Assembly (NCBI RefSeq): GCF_014596445.1
Contig: NZ_MECL01000204.1
Location: forward strand, 1 to 64,000
Direction of reading: 5' to 3'
DNA: 64,000 nt
Source: Streptomyces sp. CBMA29
GTDB taxonomy: Bacteria; Actinomycetota; Actinomycetes; Streptomycetales; Streptomycetaceae
Part shown: one piece after another, positions 50,709 through 59,271 of the stretch
Layout of the letters: each line of letters starts with the position of its first letter
Position numbering within the stretch: position 1 is the first letter of the stretch
The notes under the pieces: generated by a model
Told to the model about the DNA's origin: nothing
What the model saw: only the letters and a program-made list of their open reading frames with translations
Databases searched by the model: none
Made by a program: the position numbers and the translations under genes

Positions 50709-51848
50709 TCAGTGCACGCGTTCGAGCGAACGCTCGCTCGGGGATTCGGCTGTTCGGTTGGCCAGGAAGGCGCGGATCTCGCGTACGGCGCTCCGCCCGG
50801 CCCGGTTGGCGCCGATCGTGCTCGCCGACGGGCCGTAGCCGACCAGGTGGATGCGGGGGTCCTTGACCACGCGGCTGCCGTCGAGCCGGACGCCGCCGCC
50901 GGGCTCGCGCAGTTTGAGCGGTGCCAGGTGGTCGAGGGCGGCGCGGAAGCCGGTCGCCCACAAGATGACGTCGGCGTCCAGGGCGCGGCCGTCGGACCAC
51001 GCGACGCCGTGCGGGGTGATCCGGTCGAAGACGGGCTCGGGCCGCAGGACACCGCGGGCCTGCGCGTCGCGGATCGCGTCGGTCGCGGCCAGCCCGGTGA
51101 CGCTGACGACGCTCTGCGGCGGCAGCCCCCGGCGGACCCGGTCCTCGACGAGCGCGACCGCGGAACGTCCCCACTCCTGGTCGAAGGGCGCGCTGTGGAA
51201 GACGGGCGGGCGGCGGGTCAGCCAGGTGGTGCGGGCGACCTCGGCCAGCTCCATCAGCAACTGCACCGCCGACGTACCGCCGCCGACCACCAGGACGTGC
51301 TTCCCGGCGAATTCCGCCGATCCCCGGTACTCCGCGGTGTGCAACTGCCGCCCGAGGAAGGTCTCCTGGCCCGGGTAGTACGGCAGGAACGGCCGGTCCC
51401 AGGTGCCCGTCGCGTTGATCAGCGTCCGCGTGGACCACGCGCCCGTGTCGGTCTCCACCCGCAGCCGCCCCGCGGCCCCCTCCCGTACGGCGGTGACGTC
51501 GACCGGCCGCCGGACGTTCAGGTCGAACTCCCGCTCGTAGCGCGCGAAGTACTCGCCGACCACCTCGGCGGACGGCCGGTCGGGGTCGGCGTCGCCCAGC
51601 GGCATGCCGGGCAGCTCGTGCACGCGGTGCGCTTTGCCATAGGTGAGCGACGGCCAGCGGAACTGCCAGGCGCCGCCCGCGCCGGGGGAGTGGTCGAGGA
51701 CGACGAAGTCCGTGCCGGACCGCAGCCCCGCGCGGCGCAGGAAATACCCGGCCGAGAGCCCCGCCTGCCCGGCGCCGACCACGACCGTCCGCACGTTCCG
51801 CACGCCGGACACGTCCCGCCCGTCCGCCGCGTCACCCAAGTCGTTCAT
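50709..51848 (-). CDS. flavin-containing monooxygenase-like NAD(P)-binding protein
   Basis: A 379-residue flavoprotein related to CzcO/class B monooxygenases. The FAD site is VVVGAGQAGLSAGYFLRRAG and the NADPH site VLVVGGGTSAVQLLMELAE. The linking motif is VDVILWATGFRA-like (DADVILWATGFRAALDHL), and the C-terminal GYGPSASTIGANRAG is typical. It oxidises an unknown organic S, N or ketone substrate. ATG 51848 lies on one arm of a GTTTCAC/GTGAAAC dyad (51849-51878) that is shared with the divergent MarR gene; there is no ribosome-binding site of note. Confidence 0.88.
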   Translation of the reverse strand: MNDLGDAADGRDVSGVRNVRTVVVGAGQAGLSAGYFLRRAGLRSGTDFVVLDHSPGAGGAWQFRWPSLTYGKAHRVHELPGMPLGDADPDRPSAEVVGEYFARYEREFDLNVRRPVDVTAVREGAAGRLRVETDTGAWSTRTLINATGTWDRPFLPYYPGQETFLGRQLHTAEYRGSAEFAGKHVLVVGGGTSAVQLLMELAEVARTTWLTRRPPVFHSAPFDQEWGRSAVALVEDRVRRGLPPQSVVSVTGLAATDAIRDAQARGVLRPEPVFDRITPHGVAWSDGRALDADVILWATGFRAALDHLAPLKLREPGGGVRLDGSRVVKDPRIHLVGYGPSASTIGANRAGRSAVREIRAFLANRTAESPSERSLERVH

Positions 51849-51878
51849 GTTTCACCCAACGGTGGTGGCGAGTGAAAC
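51849..51878. promoter_or_regulatory. dyad GTTTCAC-16-GTGAAAC
   Basis: Perfect seven-base arms at 51849-51855 and 51872-51878 lie immediately upstream of the monooxygenase start, in the region shared with the divergent MarR gene. A further short dyad CTGCG-3-CGCAG is at 51952-51964. Either could be the MarR operator. Confidence 0.45.
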
Positions 51879-52024
51879 CTTCCCCCGCGCGCGGGCGGCC
51901 GGGGACGCGGGAGAGGTCGGTGTCCGGGCGGGCGGCGGTCTGGCAAACTGTCTGCGTCGCGCAGGCAAGCGCGACGGCACGGGTGCGGGCCCCCATGGCC
52001 GCGCGGAAATACGCAGGAGGCACC

Positions 52025-52570
52025 ATGGCGCGGACCGACGCCCCCACCGGCCGCCGCTCCGATCTGCTGTCCGAGCTGTCCGTGGCCTCGCGCCACTACA
52101 CGGCGTCGTACGCGCTGTTCAACCAGGCACTCGCCGACTACTTCGGGCTGCACCCCACGGACGTGCAGTGCCTCAATCTGCTGAGCCTGGAGTCGCGCCC
52201 GGTCACCATCGGGCGGATCGCCGAGCTGACCGGCCTCACCACCGGCTCCGCCACCCGGCTCGTGGACCGGCTGGAACGCGCGGGTTACGTGGTCCGTGAG
52301 CGGGACACCGAGGACCGGCGCCGGGTCATGGTGACCACCGTGCCCGACCGGATGGCGGACTTCGGCCGTGTGTGGGGCGGCCTCAGCGGCGGCTGGTGGC
52401 GGATGCTCGACTCCTACGACGACGGCCAACTCGCGCTCCTGCTCACCCATATGCGCCGCACCGTCGATCTGAGCACCGCGCAGATCGCCCGGCTGCGGGC
52501 GGGCGACGTGGCCGACCCCGGCGGCGCGGGCGCGCCTGACGGTCACAGGGGCGGCGCCGCCGGGGCCTGA
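52025..52570 (+). CDS. MarR-family transcriptional regulator
   Basis: A 181-residue MarR protein: YFGLHPTDVQCLNLLSLESRPVT forms the first helices of the winged domain, RIAELTGLTTGSATRLVDRLERAG the recognition helix, and DTEDRRRVMVTTVPD the wing. The C-terminus is a disordered Gly/Ala tail. ATG 52025 has AGGAGG at good spacing; the frame extends upstream without similarity. It is divergent from the monooxygenase gene and likely regulates it. It is followed head-to-head by the convergent NmrA-like gene after 11 bp. Confidence 0.9.
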   Translation: MARTDAPTGRRSDLLSELSVASRHYTASYALFNQALADYFGLHPTDVQCLNLLSLESRPVTIGRIAELTGLTTGSATRLVDRLERAGYVVRERDTEDRRRVMVTTVPDRMADFGRVWGGLSGGWWRMLDSYDDGQLALLLTHMRRTVDLSTAQIARLRAGDVADPGGAGAPDGHRGGAAGA

Positions 52571-52581
52571 TCCCGTAGCCG

Positions 52582-53424
52582 CTACGGGCGGGTGAAGGCG
52601 GCGGCGTTCTCCCTCGCCCAGGACGCGAAGGTGCGCGGCGGACGCCCGATCAGCCGTTCAAGAGTGTCGGTCACCTCCGTGGGCGTACCGTCGAGCGCCT
52701 TCCACCAGTCGAGCAGCGCCTCGGCGAACGCCTCGGGCAGATGCTCCGCCGTCTCCGCCCGCCATGCCTCACGGCTGACCGGCACGGCGGCGATCGGCTG
52801 TCCCGTGATGTCCGCGAGCACCTCGACCTGCGCGGCGAAGCTCAGCGACTCGGGCCCCGTCAGGTGGTAAGTCCCGCCGCGCACACGGGAATCGGTGAGC
52901 GCCGCGCAGGCCGCCTCGGCGAGATCGGCCTCGTGCACGGGGTCGGTGTGGGCGCCGGGATACGGCAGATTCACCGCGCCTGATGCCTTGACGGGCCACG
53001 CCCACTGGAGGGCGTTGGCGGCGAAGGCGCCGGGGCGCAGCACGGTCGAGGTGATCGGTGAGGCGGCGAGCGCGGTCTCCACCGCCAGGTGGTGCCGGGC
53101 GATCGGGTCCCGCTCGGCGTCGGGCTCCATGACGCTGGCGGACGAGAGCAGCACCACGTGCCCGACCCCCGCCTGTTCCGCCCGCTCCAGGAACGCGCCG
53201 ATGTGCGACGCCTCGGCGTAGAGGAACACCGAGTCGACCCCCGCCAGCGCGGCGGGGAAGCCGGACGGTTCGTCCAGGCTCAAGGCTGTGGTCCGCACCC
53301 CTTCCGGCGGTTGGACCTCCTCCGGTTTCCGCGAGGCGACGCGTACGCCGACGCCCCGGTCGTGCAGGAGCGCGGTGAGGGCGCGGGCGACGCGCCCGCG
53401 GCTTCCGGTGATGAGGACGGTCAT
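52582..53424 (-). CDS. NmrA-like NAD(P)-binding oxidoreductase
   Basis: A 280-residue atypical short-chain dehydrogenase. The N-terminal MTVLITGSRGRVARALTALL has the GxxGxxG-type pattern of the NmrA/QOR2 group. The middle has HVVLLSSASVMEP, and STVLRPGAFAANALQWAWP in place of the usual YxxxK site, so it may be a redox sensor or a quinone reductase instead of a classical dehydrogenase. ATG 53424 has GGGGA upstream. A dyad at 53536-53552 may be its operator. Confidence 0.85.
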   Translation of the reverse strand: MTVLITGSRGRVARALTALLHDRGVGVRVASRKPEEVQPPEGVRTTALSLDEPSGFPAALAGVDSVFLYAEASHIGAFLERAEQAGVGHVVLLSSASVMEPDAERDPIARHHLAVETALAASPITSTVLRPGAFAANALQWAWPVKASGAVNLPYPGAHTDPVHEADLAEAACAALTDSRVRGGTYHLTGPESLSFAAQVEVLADITGQPIAAVPVSREAWRAETAEHLPEAFAEALLDWWKALDGTPTEVTDTLERLIGRPPRTFASWARENAAAFTRP

Positions 53425-53535
53425 GGCGGTGTTCCCCGTTCGTGGAAAGGGCTTGGGAGCGGGTGGCACAAGCAGCCGTGCGGCCGACGGAAGGTCGGCG
53501 GGAGCAGCCGTGGCAAAAACTATGCGCCACGAAGA

Positions 53536-53552
53536 ATCTGTGTCACGCAGAT
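53536..53552. promoter_or_regulatory. dyad ATCTG-7-CAGAT
   Basis: An inverted repeat in the AT-richer part of the 230-bp gap (53425-53654) upstream of the NmrA-like gene. It resembles a MarR/HxlR-type operator. The rest of the gap has no feature I can name. Confidence 0.4.
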
Positions 53553-53654
53553 AAATATGAGCGTCGTCCCCAGGGCTGTCAAACGGATTGGCTACGAGGC
53601 ACCGGCGCGCGACGGACACGCGCCGCCGCCGTGATCCGAGGATCGAGCGCTGCC

Positions 53655-54488
53655 TCAGGGGGCGGGTGTGCGGGCCGGCCGACCCGTGACCCCGGCCTGG
53701 GCGGGCATGCGCGGTTCCGAGGCCCAGCGGCGCAGCCGGGAGACGCGTTCCGCCGCCTCCTCCAGCCGGGACAGCGGCAGGTCGCCGTCGGCGACCGCGC
53801 GGGCCGCCGCCGTGTGGATCGCGTCGTGCACACCCGCGCCGCACGCGGGGCCGAGTCGTACCAGGTCGACCCCGGCGATCCAGGCGAGTACGGCGGCGCC
53901 CGGCACGCCCCAGCCGTCGACGATCGACGGCGCGTCCAGGGTGTCGCTGACCACGACCCCTCCGTAGCCCAGCTCGCCGCGCAGGATGCCGGTGACGGCC
54001 GGGCCGCTGAGTGTGGCGGGCAGACCGTCCTCGCCGGGTACGGGGGAGCGCCCCGCGGTGATCGCGCGGACACCGGCCGCGGCGCCCTCGGCGAAGGGCC
54101 GCAGGCTGCCCGTGCCGGTGAACGGCCCCAGCGCGGCGGCCACTCCGTGCGTCTGGAGGTCGGTCACGAAGACCCGCGTCTCGTCGGCGCGGGTGCCGGG
54201 CCGTACGGCGAGGTGCAGATTGGCACCGGCCGCCACGAGTTCGGCCGCCGCGGCGCTGCCGCCACCCGGCCGGTGCGGCTCCGGGTGGCCGGTGAGGGCG
54301 TCGGGGAGCGCCGCGCGCAGCGCGTCGGACGCCTTGCGCGCCGCCTGGCCGCGCGCGTGCACCGCGACCCCGGGGGTGCCGCGTTCCAGGCCGCGCAGGA
54401 TCCAGTCGGGCAGTCTCCCGTCCGCGCCGTCGACGGCGGGCAGCAGGCACGAGTCGACGAGCACGGCGAGCCGGTGCAGCGCGTTCAC
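53655..54488 (-). CDS. short, degenerate glycoside hydrolase family 3-like protein
   Basis: A 277-residue protein resembling the N-terminal barrel of GH3 beta-N-acetylhexosaminidases: GGVVVSDTLDAPSIVDGWG carries the nucleophile Asp position. However, the family motif KHFPGHG with the general acid His is absent (the equivalent stretch reads FTGTGSLRPFAEG). The normal length is near 340 residues or more. It may be inactive or have another role. There is no signal peptide. GTG 54488 has GGGGGA nine bases upstream and starts the similar region. It lies downstream of ssuD on the same strand with a 167-bp gap. Confidence 0.6.
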   Translation of the reverse strand: MNALHRLAVLVDSCLLPAVDGADGRLPDWILRGLERGTPGVAVHARGQAARKASDALRAALPDALTGHPEPHRPGGGSAAAAELVAAGANLHLAVRPGTRADETRVFVTDLQTHGVAAALGPFTGTGSLRPFAEGAAAGVRAITAGRSPVPGEDGLPATLSGPAVTGILRGELGYGGVVVSDTLDAPSIVDGWGVPGAAVLAWIAGVDLVRLGPACGAGVHDAIHTAAARAVADGDLPLSRLEEAAERVSRLRRWASEPRMPAQAGVTGRPARTPAP

Positions 54489-54655
54489 GTGGTGGTCCCC
54501 CTTCGGGGCGCGACAGAGGCGGATGTCCCGAGGCCCGGCGATATCCCGGGGCCCGCCGAATGGTACAGACCAATACCCGGAGGCGGCAATCACCCCAGGT
54601 CCGCGTCCCCTCGGTGACCCCCGCGACCACAGCCGGCCCCTCGGCCGCGGACAGC

Positions 54656-55861
54656 TCAGCGGCCCCCGGACAGCAGCAGCGGCGCCCCGCCCGGAGCGGA
54701 CGGCGGGCGGCCGTTGGCGGCGGGCACGGCGGACAGCGGCGACGGAAGGGCCTCCAGCAGACCGCGCGCGGCCAGTTCCGGCATCACGCCCTCGCCGAAC
54801 CAGTACGCCTCCTCCAGGTGCGGATAGCCGGAGAAGATGAAGTGGTCGATGCCCAGCGCGTGGTACTCCTCGATCCGGTCGGCGACCTCCGCGTGGGCGC
54901 CGACCAGCGCCGTACCGGCGCCGCCGCGCACCAGCCCGACGCCCGCCCACAGATTCGGCGAGATCTCCAGCTTGTCCCGCTGCCCGCCGTGCAGCGCGAG
55001 CATCCGCTGCTGGCCCACCGACTCGCTGCGGCCGAGCGCCTGTTGGGCCGCGGCGACGGTGTCCTCGTCGAGGTCGGCCAGCAGCCGGTCCGCGGTCGCC
55101 CACGCGTCCCGCGCCGAGTCCCGCGCGATGACGTGCAGTCGGATGCCGAACCTGACCGTACGGCCCTCGGCCTCCGCGAGCCCCCTGATCCAGTCGGTCT
55201 TCCGCCTCACCTGCTCGGGCGGCTCGCCCCAGGTCAGATAGACGTCGGCGTGCCGGGCGGCGACCGGACCTGCGGCCTGCGAGGAACCGCCGAAGAAGAT
55301 GTCGGGGCGGGGCTCGGGCGGCAGCGCCACCACCCCGCCCGCCACCTGGTAGTGCTCGCCGTCGTAGTCGAACGGCGTGCCCTCCCACACCCCGCGCACC
55401 ACCGACAGGAACTCCGCGGTGCGCGCGTACCGGCTGTCGTGGTCGAGGTGGTCGCCGAACCGCTTCTGCTCGGTGGAGTCGCCGCCTGTCACCACGTTGA
55501 GCAGCAGCCGCCCCCGGCTGATCCGCTGATACGTGGCCGCCATCTGCGCCGCGAGCACCGGCGAGATCACCCCGGGCCTGAAGGCGACCAGGAACTTCAG
55601 CCGCTCGGTGTGCTGGGTCAGCGCCAGCGTCGTCAGCCACGCGTCCTCGCACCACGTACCGGTCGGCGTCAGCACCCCCTCGAACCCCAACTGGTCGGCG
55701 GCGCGCGCGATCTGGGCCAGATACTCGATGTCGGGGGCGCGGATGCCGGAGACCGGCGTGATCCGGGAGCGCTTCACGCCTCCGTCGGTGTAGGCGTGGC
55801 GGTCCACCAGGGTGCGGCCGTCGCCGCCGGTGGGCAGGAACCAGTGCAGGTGTACGGACAT
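54656..55861 (-). CDS. ssuD: FMNH2-dependent alkanesulfonate monooxygenase
   Basis: A 401-residue bacterial luciferase-fold enzyme that releases sulfite from alkanesulfonates during sulfur starvation. Strong SsuD signatures are HWFLPTGGDGR, LTPTGTWCEDAWLT with the conserved Cys, LYLTWGEPPE-type VYLTWGEPPEQVR, SVGQQRMLALHGGQRDKLE and SPNLWAGVGLVRGGAGTAL. ATG 55861 is the conserved start; GAAAGG lies upstream. The transporter (SsuABC) and reductase genes are not adjacent. A small ORF with a Cys-Cys pair and a strong promoter lie 167 bp upstream, pointing to cysteine- or sulfur-dependent control. Confidence 0.93.
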   Translation of the reverse strand: MSVHLHWFLPTGGDGRTLVDRHAYTDGGVKRSRITPVSGIRAPDIEYLAQIARAADQLGFEGVLTPTGTWCEDAWLTTLALTQHTERLKFLVAFRPGVISPVLAAQMAATYQRISRGRLLLNVVTGGDSTEQKRFGDHLDHDSRYARTAEFLSVVRGVWEGTPFDYDGEHYQVAGGVVALPPEPRPDIFFGGSSQAAGPVAARHADVYLTWGEPPEQVRRKTDWIRGLAEAEGRTVRFGIRLHVIARDSARDAWATADRLLADLDEDTVAAAQQALGRSESVGQQRMLALHGGQRDKLEISPNLWAGVGLVRGGAGTALVGAHAEVADRIEEYHALGIDHFIFSGYPHLEEAYWFGEGVMPELAARGLLEALPSPLSAVPAANGRPPSAPGGAPLLLSGGR

Positions 55862-56027
55862 CGGGCGGACGCCTTTCGATGGGCGGGATCCGGTGCGGTC
55901 CGGCGGGATTCCGGTGCGCGGCACGGGAGGTCCGCCGGATCACCGCGGGGACGTCCCGAGGGGACCGGCGGGCCGGAACGCGAAGAAGAGCTACGCAAGC
56001 GCGGGGGAGGGGAAGCGGCGCGAAACG

Positions 56028-56111
56028 TCAGCGACCGCGACAACACGCGGCAGACGCCACCCGCAGGAGGTCGATGTGACCACGCAAGGTGAGCATGCAA
56101 GGACGCGGCAT
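56028..56111 (-). CDS. leader peptide with Cys-Cys, candidate attenuator of ssuD
   Basis: A 27-residue peptide whose C-terminal part HIDLLRVASAACCRGR matches the pattern of Streptomyces putative leader peptides before sulfur genes, with Cys at positions 5, 22 and 23. ATG 56111 lies six bases after the -10 box of a strong promoter, so it is translated from the first base of the mRNA. An internal ATG (56096) is an alternative start. Sixteen bases after its stop is a C/T-rich tract (56003-56012 on the plus strand G/A-rich) able to pair with purine-rich sequence such as a ribosome-binding site. Stalling at the Cys pair under Cys shortage could alter this folding. Confidence 0.75.
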   Translation of the reverse strand: MPRPCMLTLRGHIDLLRVASAACCRGR

Positions 56112-56117
56112 GCGACG

Positions 56118-56147
56118 ACGGTAGTCACGCCTCCGTCGGCAGGTCAA
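56118..56147 (-). promoter_or_regulatory. promoter of the leader peptide-ssuD unit
   Basis: On the minus strand TTGACC (56142-56147), 18-base spacer, TACCGT (56118-56123), then six bases to ATG 56111. This gives a leaderless start for the small peptide. Confidence 0.7.
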
Positions 56148-56237
56148 CGCCGTCTCACCTCGCGGATGGCGGCGGATGGGCAGCGGATGGCAGCGGGACG
56201 CCCCCGCCCGCCCGCGGAAGTGAGTGACCATGGACGT

Positions 56238-56660
56238 ATGGCCGACAACCTCACTTCACGCGTCATCGACATCGCGACCGGCTCCAGCGAGACCGTCCAC
56301 GACCTCACCGCCGCCTGCGCGTCGTTCCTGCGCGAGGCGGCGGCCGGGCGCGACGGGCTGCTGAACGTCTTCGTGCCGCACGCCACCGCGGGAGTGGCCG
56401 TCATCGAGACGGGCGCGGGCAGTGACGACGACCTGCTCGCCGCGCTCCAGGACCTGCTTCCCGCCGACGACCGCTGGAGCCACCGCCACGGCAGCCGCGG
56501 GCACGGCCGCGACCACGTACTCCCCGCGCTCGTCCCGCCGCACGCCACCTTGCCGGTACTGGACGGCCGCCTGGAACTCGGCACCTGGCAGTCCGTCGTC
56601 CTGGTGGACACCAACGTCGACAATCCGCGCCGCCAGGTCCGGCTGAGCTTTCTGGGCTGA
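56238..56660 (+). CDS. yjbQ: YjbQ family protein (UPF0047)
   Basis: A 140-residue protein of the YjbQ/UPF0047 family; some members have thiamin-phosphate synthase activity in vitro, but the real role is open. The typical pattern is LLNVFVPHATAGVAVIETG, then DLLAALQDLLP, then WSHRHGSRGHGRDHV and LELGTWQSVVLVDTNVD with the conserved GTWQ. His residues in the first two motifs form a probable metal site. ATG 56238 was chosen by similarity. There is no good ribosome-binding site, so the mRNA may be leaderless. It is divergent from ssuD, and is followed by two hairpins. Confidence 0.9.
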   Translation: MADNLTSRVIDIATGSSETVHDLTAACASFLREAAAGRDGLLNVFVPHATAGVAVIETGAGSDDDLLAALQDLLPADDRWSHRHGSRGHGRDHVLPALVPPHATLPVLDGRLELGTWQSVVLVDTNVDNPRRQVRLSFLG

Positions 56661-56687
56661 CCGGCGGGTTCCCGCCAGGAAGCGCCG

Positions 56688-56729
56688 GCGCCAGTCATAT
56701 CCGCCTTTTGCGGCGCATATGACTGGCGC
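56688..56729. terminator. terminator hairpin after yjbQ
   Basis: A perfect 13-bp stem (56688-56700 with 56717-56729) closes a 16-base loop that holds a smaller CCGC/GCGG stem. A short GGCGGG-TT-CCCGCC hairpin (56663-56676) lies just after the yjbQ stop. Confidence 0.7.
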
Positions 56730-56877
56730 GATTTCCGATATACCGCGATGTGTTGTACCGGTGCGCTCCGCTTCTTCTGACGGGATATCACCTGTGGTGT
56801 TGACCGTTGGTGAAGGTATGCGGAAAACTCAGCACGGTTAATACGGGGCAAGTAATATACGAAGGCGGTAGAAAGCG

Positions 56878-58152
56878 GTGCGGCGGCGACGATATCTGGG
56901 CTTAGCGGCGGTCGGTGGCTCGATGGCGCTGGCGGTGACCACACTCGGCGCATGCGGGAACACCTCGCCGCAGAGCAAAAACATCACCCTGCACGTGGTC
57001 GCCACCGACTACAGCGGTCTGAAGACCGCGAGTCCGGTGGCCCAGACCTGGAACAGCCTGGCCCGCTCGTTCGAGGAGCGGAATCCGAACATCACGATCG
57101 ACGTGCAGTTCGTGCCCGTCGCCGACGCCGACGCTCAGGTCGCCACCATGGTCGCGGACGGCCGGGCGCCCGATCTCGCACAGCTCGACTCCTTCAGCGC
57201 CTTCACCGACGACAAGCAGCTCTACAGCGCGGACGAACTGTTCCCGATCAGCATGGAGTCCGCCTTCGTCCCGTCGCTGACGGACGCCGGTTCCGTCAAC
57301 CACGTGCAGTACGGCATCCCGTGGGTCGCCTCCACCCGGATGTTCTTCTACAACAAGAAGCTCTTCGCCCGCGCGGGCATCACCCGCGCCCCGGAGACCT
57401 GGGCCGACATCAGGCGCGATGCCGTCAAACTCAAGGAGCACGGCGTCCCGGTGCCGTACGGACTGCCGCTCGGCCCGCAGGAAGCGGAAGCCGAGACCAT
57501 GATGTGGATGATCGGCAACGACGGCGGCTACACCGACAACGTCGGCTCGTACAACCTGGACTCGGTCCGCAATGTCGACGCCTTCGTCTGGCTGAGGAAG
57601 AACCTCGTCGACGCCGGTCTCGTCGGCCCCAAGGACCCGGCCAAGACGAGTGTCAGCGATGCCTTCAGCGACTTCCTCGCGGGCCGTACGGGGATGCTCA
57701 ACGGCCATCTGACGCTGCTTCCCTCCGCCAAGGCGGCCGGAATCGACATCGGAGTGGCGCCGCTGCCCGGAAGGACGGGCCCCAGTTCGCAGGCGCTCGG
57801 GAACGCCGACTGGATGATGGCCTTCCGGCAGAAGGGACACCGGGAAGCCGACGCCAAGTTCCTCCAGTACATATACAGCGAAGCGAATTTGTTGAAATTC
57901 CAACAGGAGTACAAGCTGCTCCCGGTCACGGTGAAAGTCGCGGAAACGGTCAGGATGGATCCGCAGTACCGCGATCTCGTGCCATTCATGAACCTGCTGT
58001 CGGACGCGGCGTTCTATCCCGTCGCCAAGGCGTCCTGGGCCCCGGTCAGCGCCGAACTGAAGAAGGACATCGGACAGGCCGTGCACCGCGATCCCAAGGC
58101 CGTACTGGCCGGCCTCCAGCGCGACGCCCAGCGCAGCGACGGCGTCAGGTAG
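56878..58152 (+). CDS. orphan sugar ABC transporter solute-binding lipoprotein
   Basis: A 424-residue extracellular solute-binding protein of family 1. The lipobox TTLGACGN (Cys26) follows a basic start, so the protein is lipid-anchored outside the membrane. Typical regions are NSLARSFEERNPNITIDVQ, GRAPDLAQLDSFSAF, YGIPWVASTRMFFYNKKLFARAGI and the C-terminal LLPVTVKVAE. No permease or ATPase genes are nearby; in Streptomyces such subunits often use the general ATPase MsiK and permeases located elsewhere. GTG 56878 has AAGGCGG upstream. The 150 bp before it are AT-richer than neighbours, with a TAATAT -10-like hexamer at 56853. Confidence 0.88.
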   Translation: MRRRRYLGLAAVGGSMALAVTTLGACGNTSPQSKNITLHVVATDYSGLKTASPVAQTWNSLARSFEERNPNITIDVQFVPVADADAQVATMVADGRAPDLAQLDSFSAFTDDKQLYSADELFPISMESAFVPSLTDAGSVNHVQYGIPWVASTRMFFYNKKLFARAGITRAPETWADIRRDAVKLKEHGVPVPYGLPLGPQEAEAETMMWMIGNDGGYTDNVGSYNLDSVRNVDAFVWLRKNLVDAGLVGPKDPAKTSVSDAFSDFLAGRTGMLNGHLTLLPSAKAAGIDIGVAPLPGRTGPSSQALGNADWMMAFRQKGHREADAKFLQYIYSEANLLKFQQEYKLLPVTVKVAETVRMDPQYRDLVPFMNLLSDAAFYPVAKASWAPVSAELKKDIGQAVHRDPKAVLAGLQRDAQRSDGVR

Positions 58153-58187
58153 CCGAGGAGCGGACGAGGGCGCCGCCGAACGGCCGG

Positions 58188-59249
58188 TCAGTCGCCCAGC
58201 ACCTCCGCCAGGTCGTACCCCACCGGCTCCTCCAACTGCGCGTACGTGCACTGCGCGGCCTCCCGGTCCGGGCGCCAGCGGCGGAACTGCGCGGTGTGGC
58301 GGAACCGGTCACCCTGCATGTGGTCGTAGGCCACCTCGACCACCCGCTCGGGGCGCAGCGGGATCCACGACAGGTCCTTCTTGCCGGTCCACCGGCTCGG
58401 ACCGCCCGGCAGCCGGCCGGCGGCCTGCGCCTCCTCACTCGCCCACTCCTGCCACGGATGGCCCTCGACGGACGCCATCCGCAGCGGCTCCAGCTCCGTC
58501 ATCAGCTCCTCGCGGCGGCGCATCGGGAAGGACGCGCAGACGCCGACGTGCTGAAGCATCCCCTCGGCGTCGTACAGACCGAGCAGCAGCGAGCCGACCA
58601 CGGGACCGCTCTTGTGCAGCCGCATCCCGGCCAGCACGCAGTCCGCGGTGCGCTCGTGCTTGACCTTGATCATGACGCGCTCGCCCGGCCGGTACGGCAG
58701 ATGGAGGGGTTTGGCGACGACACCGTCAAGACCGGCGCCCTCGAAGCGCGAGAACCACTCCCTGGCCATCTCGATGTCCTGCGTGGCGGGCGCGGTGAAC
58801 ACCGGCGCCGTCGCCTCGCGCAACGCCTCCACCAGCACCTCGCGCCGGTCCCGCTGCGGCACCGGCAGCAGCGTCTCGTCGCCCACGGCCAGCAGGTCGA
58901 AGGCGACGAAGGACGCGGGCGTCACCTCCGCCAGATGGCGGACACGGGACTCGGCCGGGTGGATCCGCTCTAGCAGCGCGTCGAAGTCCAGCCGGCCGTC
59001 GCGCACGATGACGATCTCGCCGTCCAGCACGCAGCGCGGCGGAATCCGCTCCCGCAGCGCCTCGACCAGCTCGGGAAAGTACCGGGTCAGCGGCTTGCCC
59101 GAGCGGCTGCCCAGCTCGATCTCGTCGCCGTCGCGGAAGACGATCGCCCGGAACCCGTCCCACTTGGCCTCGTAGAGCATGCCGGGCGGGACGGCCGCGG
59201 CGGACTTCGCCAGCATCGGCCGCACAGGAGGCATCACCGGAAGGTCCAT
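58188..59249 (-). CDS. ATP-dependent DNA ligase (LigD ligase-domain type)
   Basis: A 353-residue ATP-dependent ligase. The nucleotidyl-transfer Lys is in YEAKWDGFRAI (motif I). Motif III is in ASFVAFDLLAV, motif IV DGVVAKPL, and motif V VMIKVKHERTADCVLAG, followed by an OB-fold with WIPLRPERVVEVAYDHMQG. In many bacteria this domain is fused with polymerase and nuclease domains in LigD for non-homologous end joining; in Streptomyces it is often separate. ATG 59249 follows a CACAAT -10 hexamer on the minus strand. It is divergent from the polymerase-domain gene across a perfect palindrome. No ku gene is in the window. Confidence 0.92.
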   Translation of the reverse strand: MDLPVMPPVRPMLAKSAAAVPPGMLYEAKWDGFRAIVFRDGDEIELGSRSGKPLTRYFPELVEALRERIPPRCVLDGEIVIVRDGRLDFDALLERIHPAESRVRHLAEVTPASFVAFDLLAVGDETLLPVPQRDRREVLVEALREATAPVFTAPATQDIEMAREWFSRFEGAGLDGVVAKPLHLPYRPGERVMIKVKHERTADCVLAGMRLHKSGPVVGSLLLGLYDAEGMLQHVGVCASFPMRRREELMTELEPLRMASVEGHPWQEWASEEAQAAGRLPGGPSRWTGKKDLSWIPLRPERVVEVAYDHMQGDRFRHTAQFRRWRPDREAAQCTYAQLEEPVGYDLAEVLGD

Positions 59250-59271
59250 GCTGGTGATTGTGCGCGGCCCC

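Noticed and set aside
51848..51878. TGTTTCAC and GTGAAAC, the two halves of a Streptomyces parS site.
   Set aside because: The halves are separated by 16 bases, whereas parS is contiguous (TGTTTCAC directly followed by GTGAAACA). A ParB site is not supported; kept only as a local dyad.
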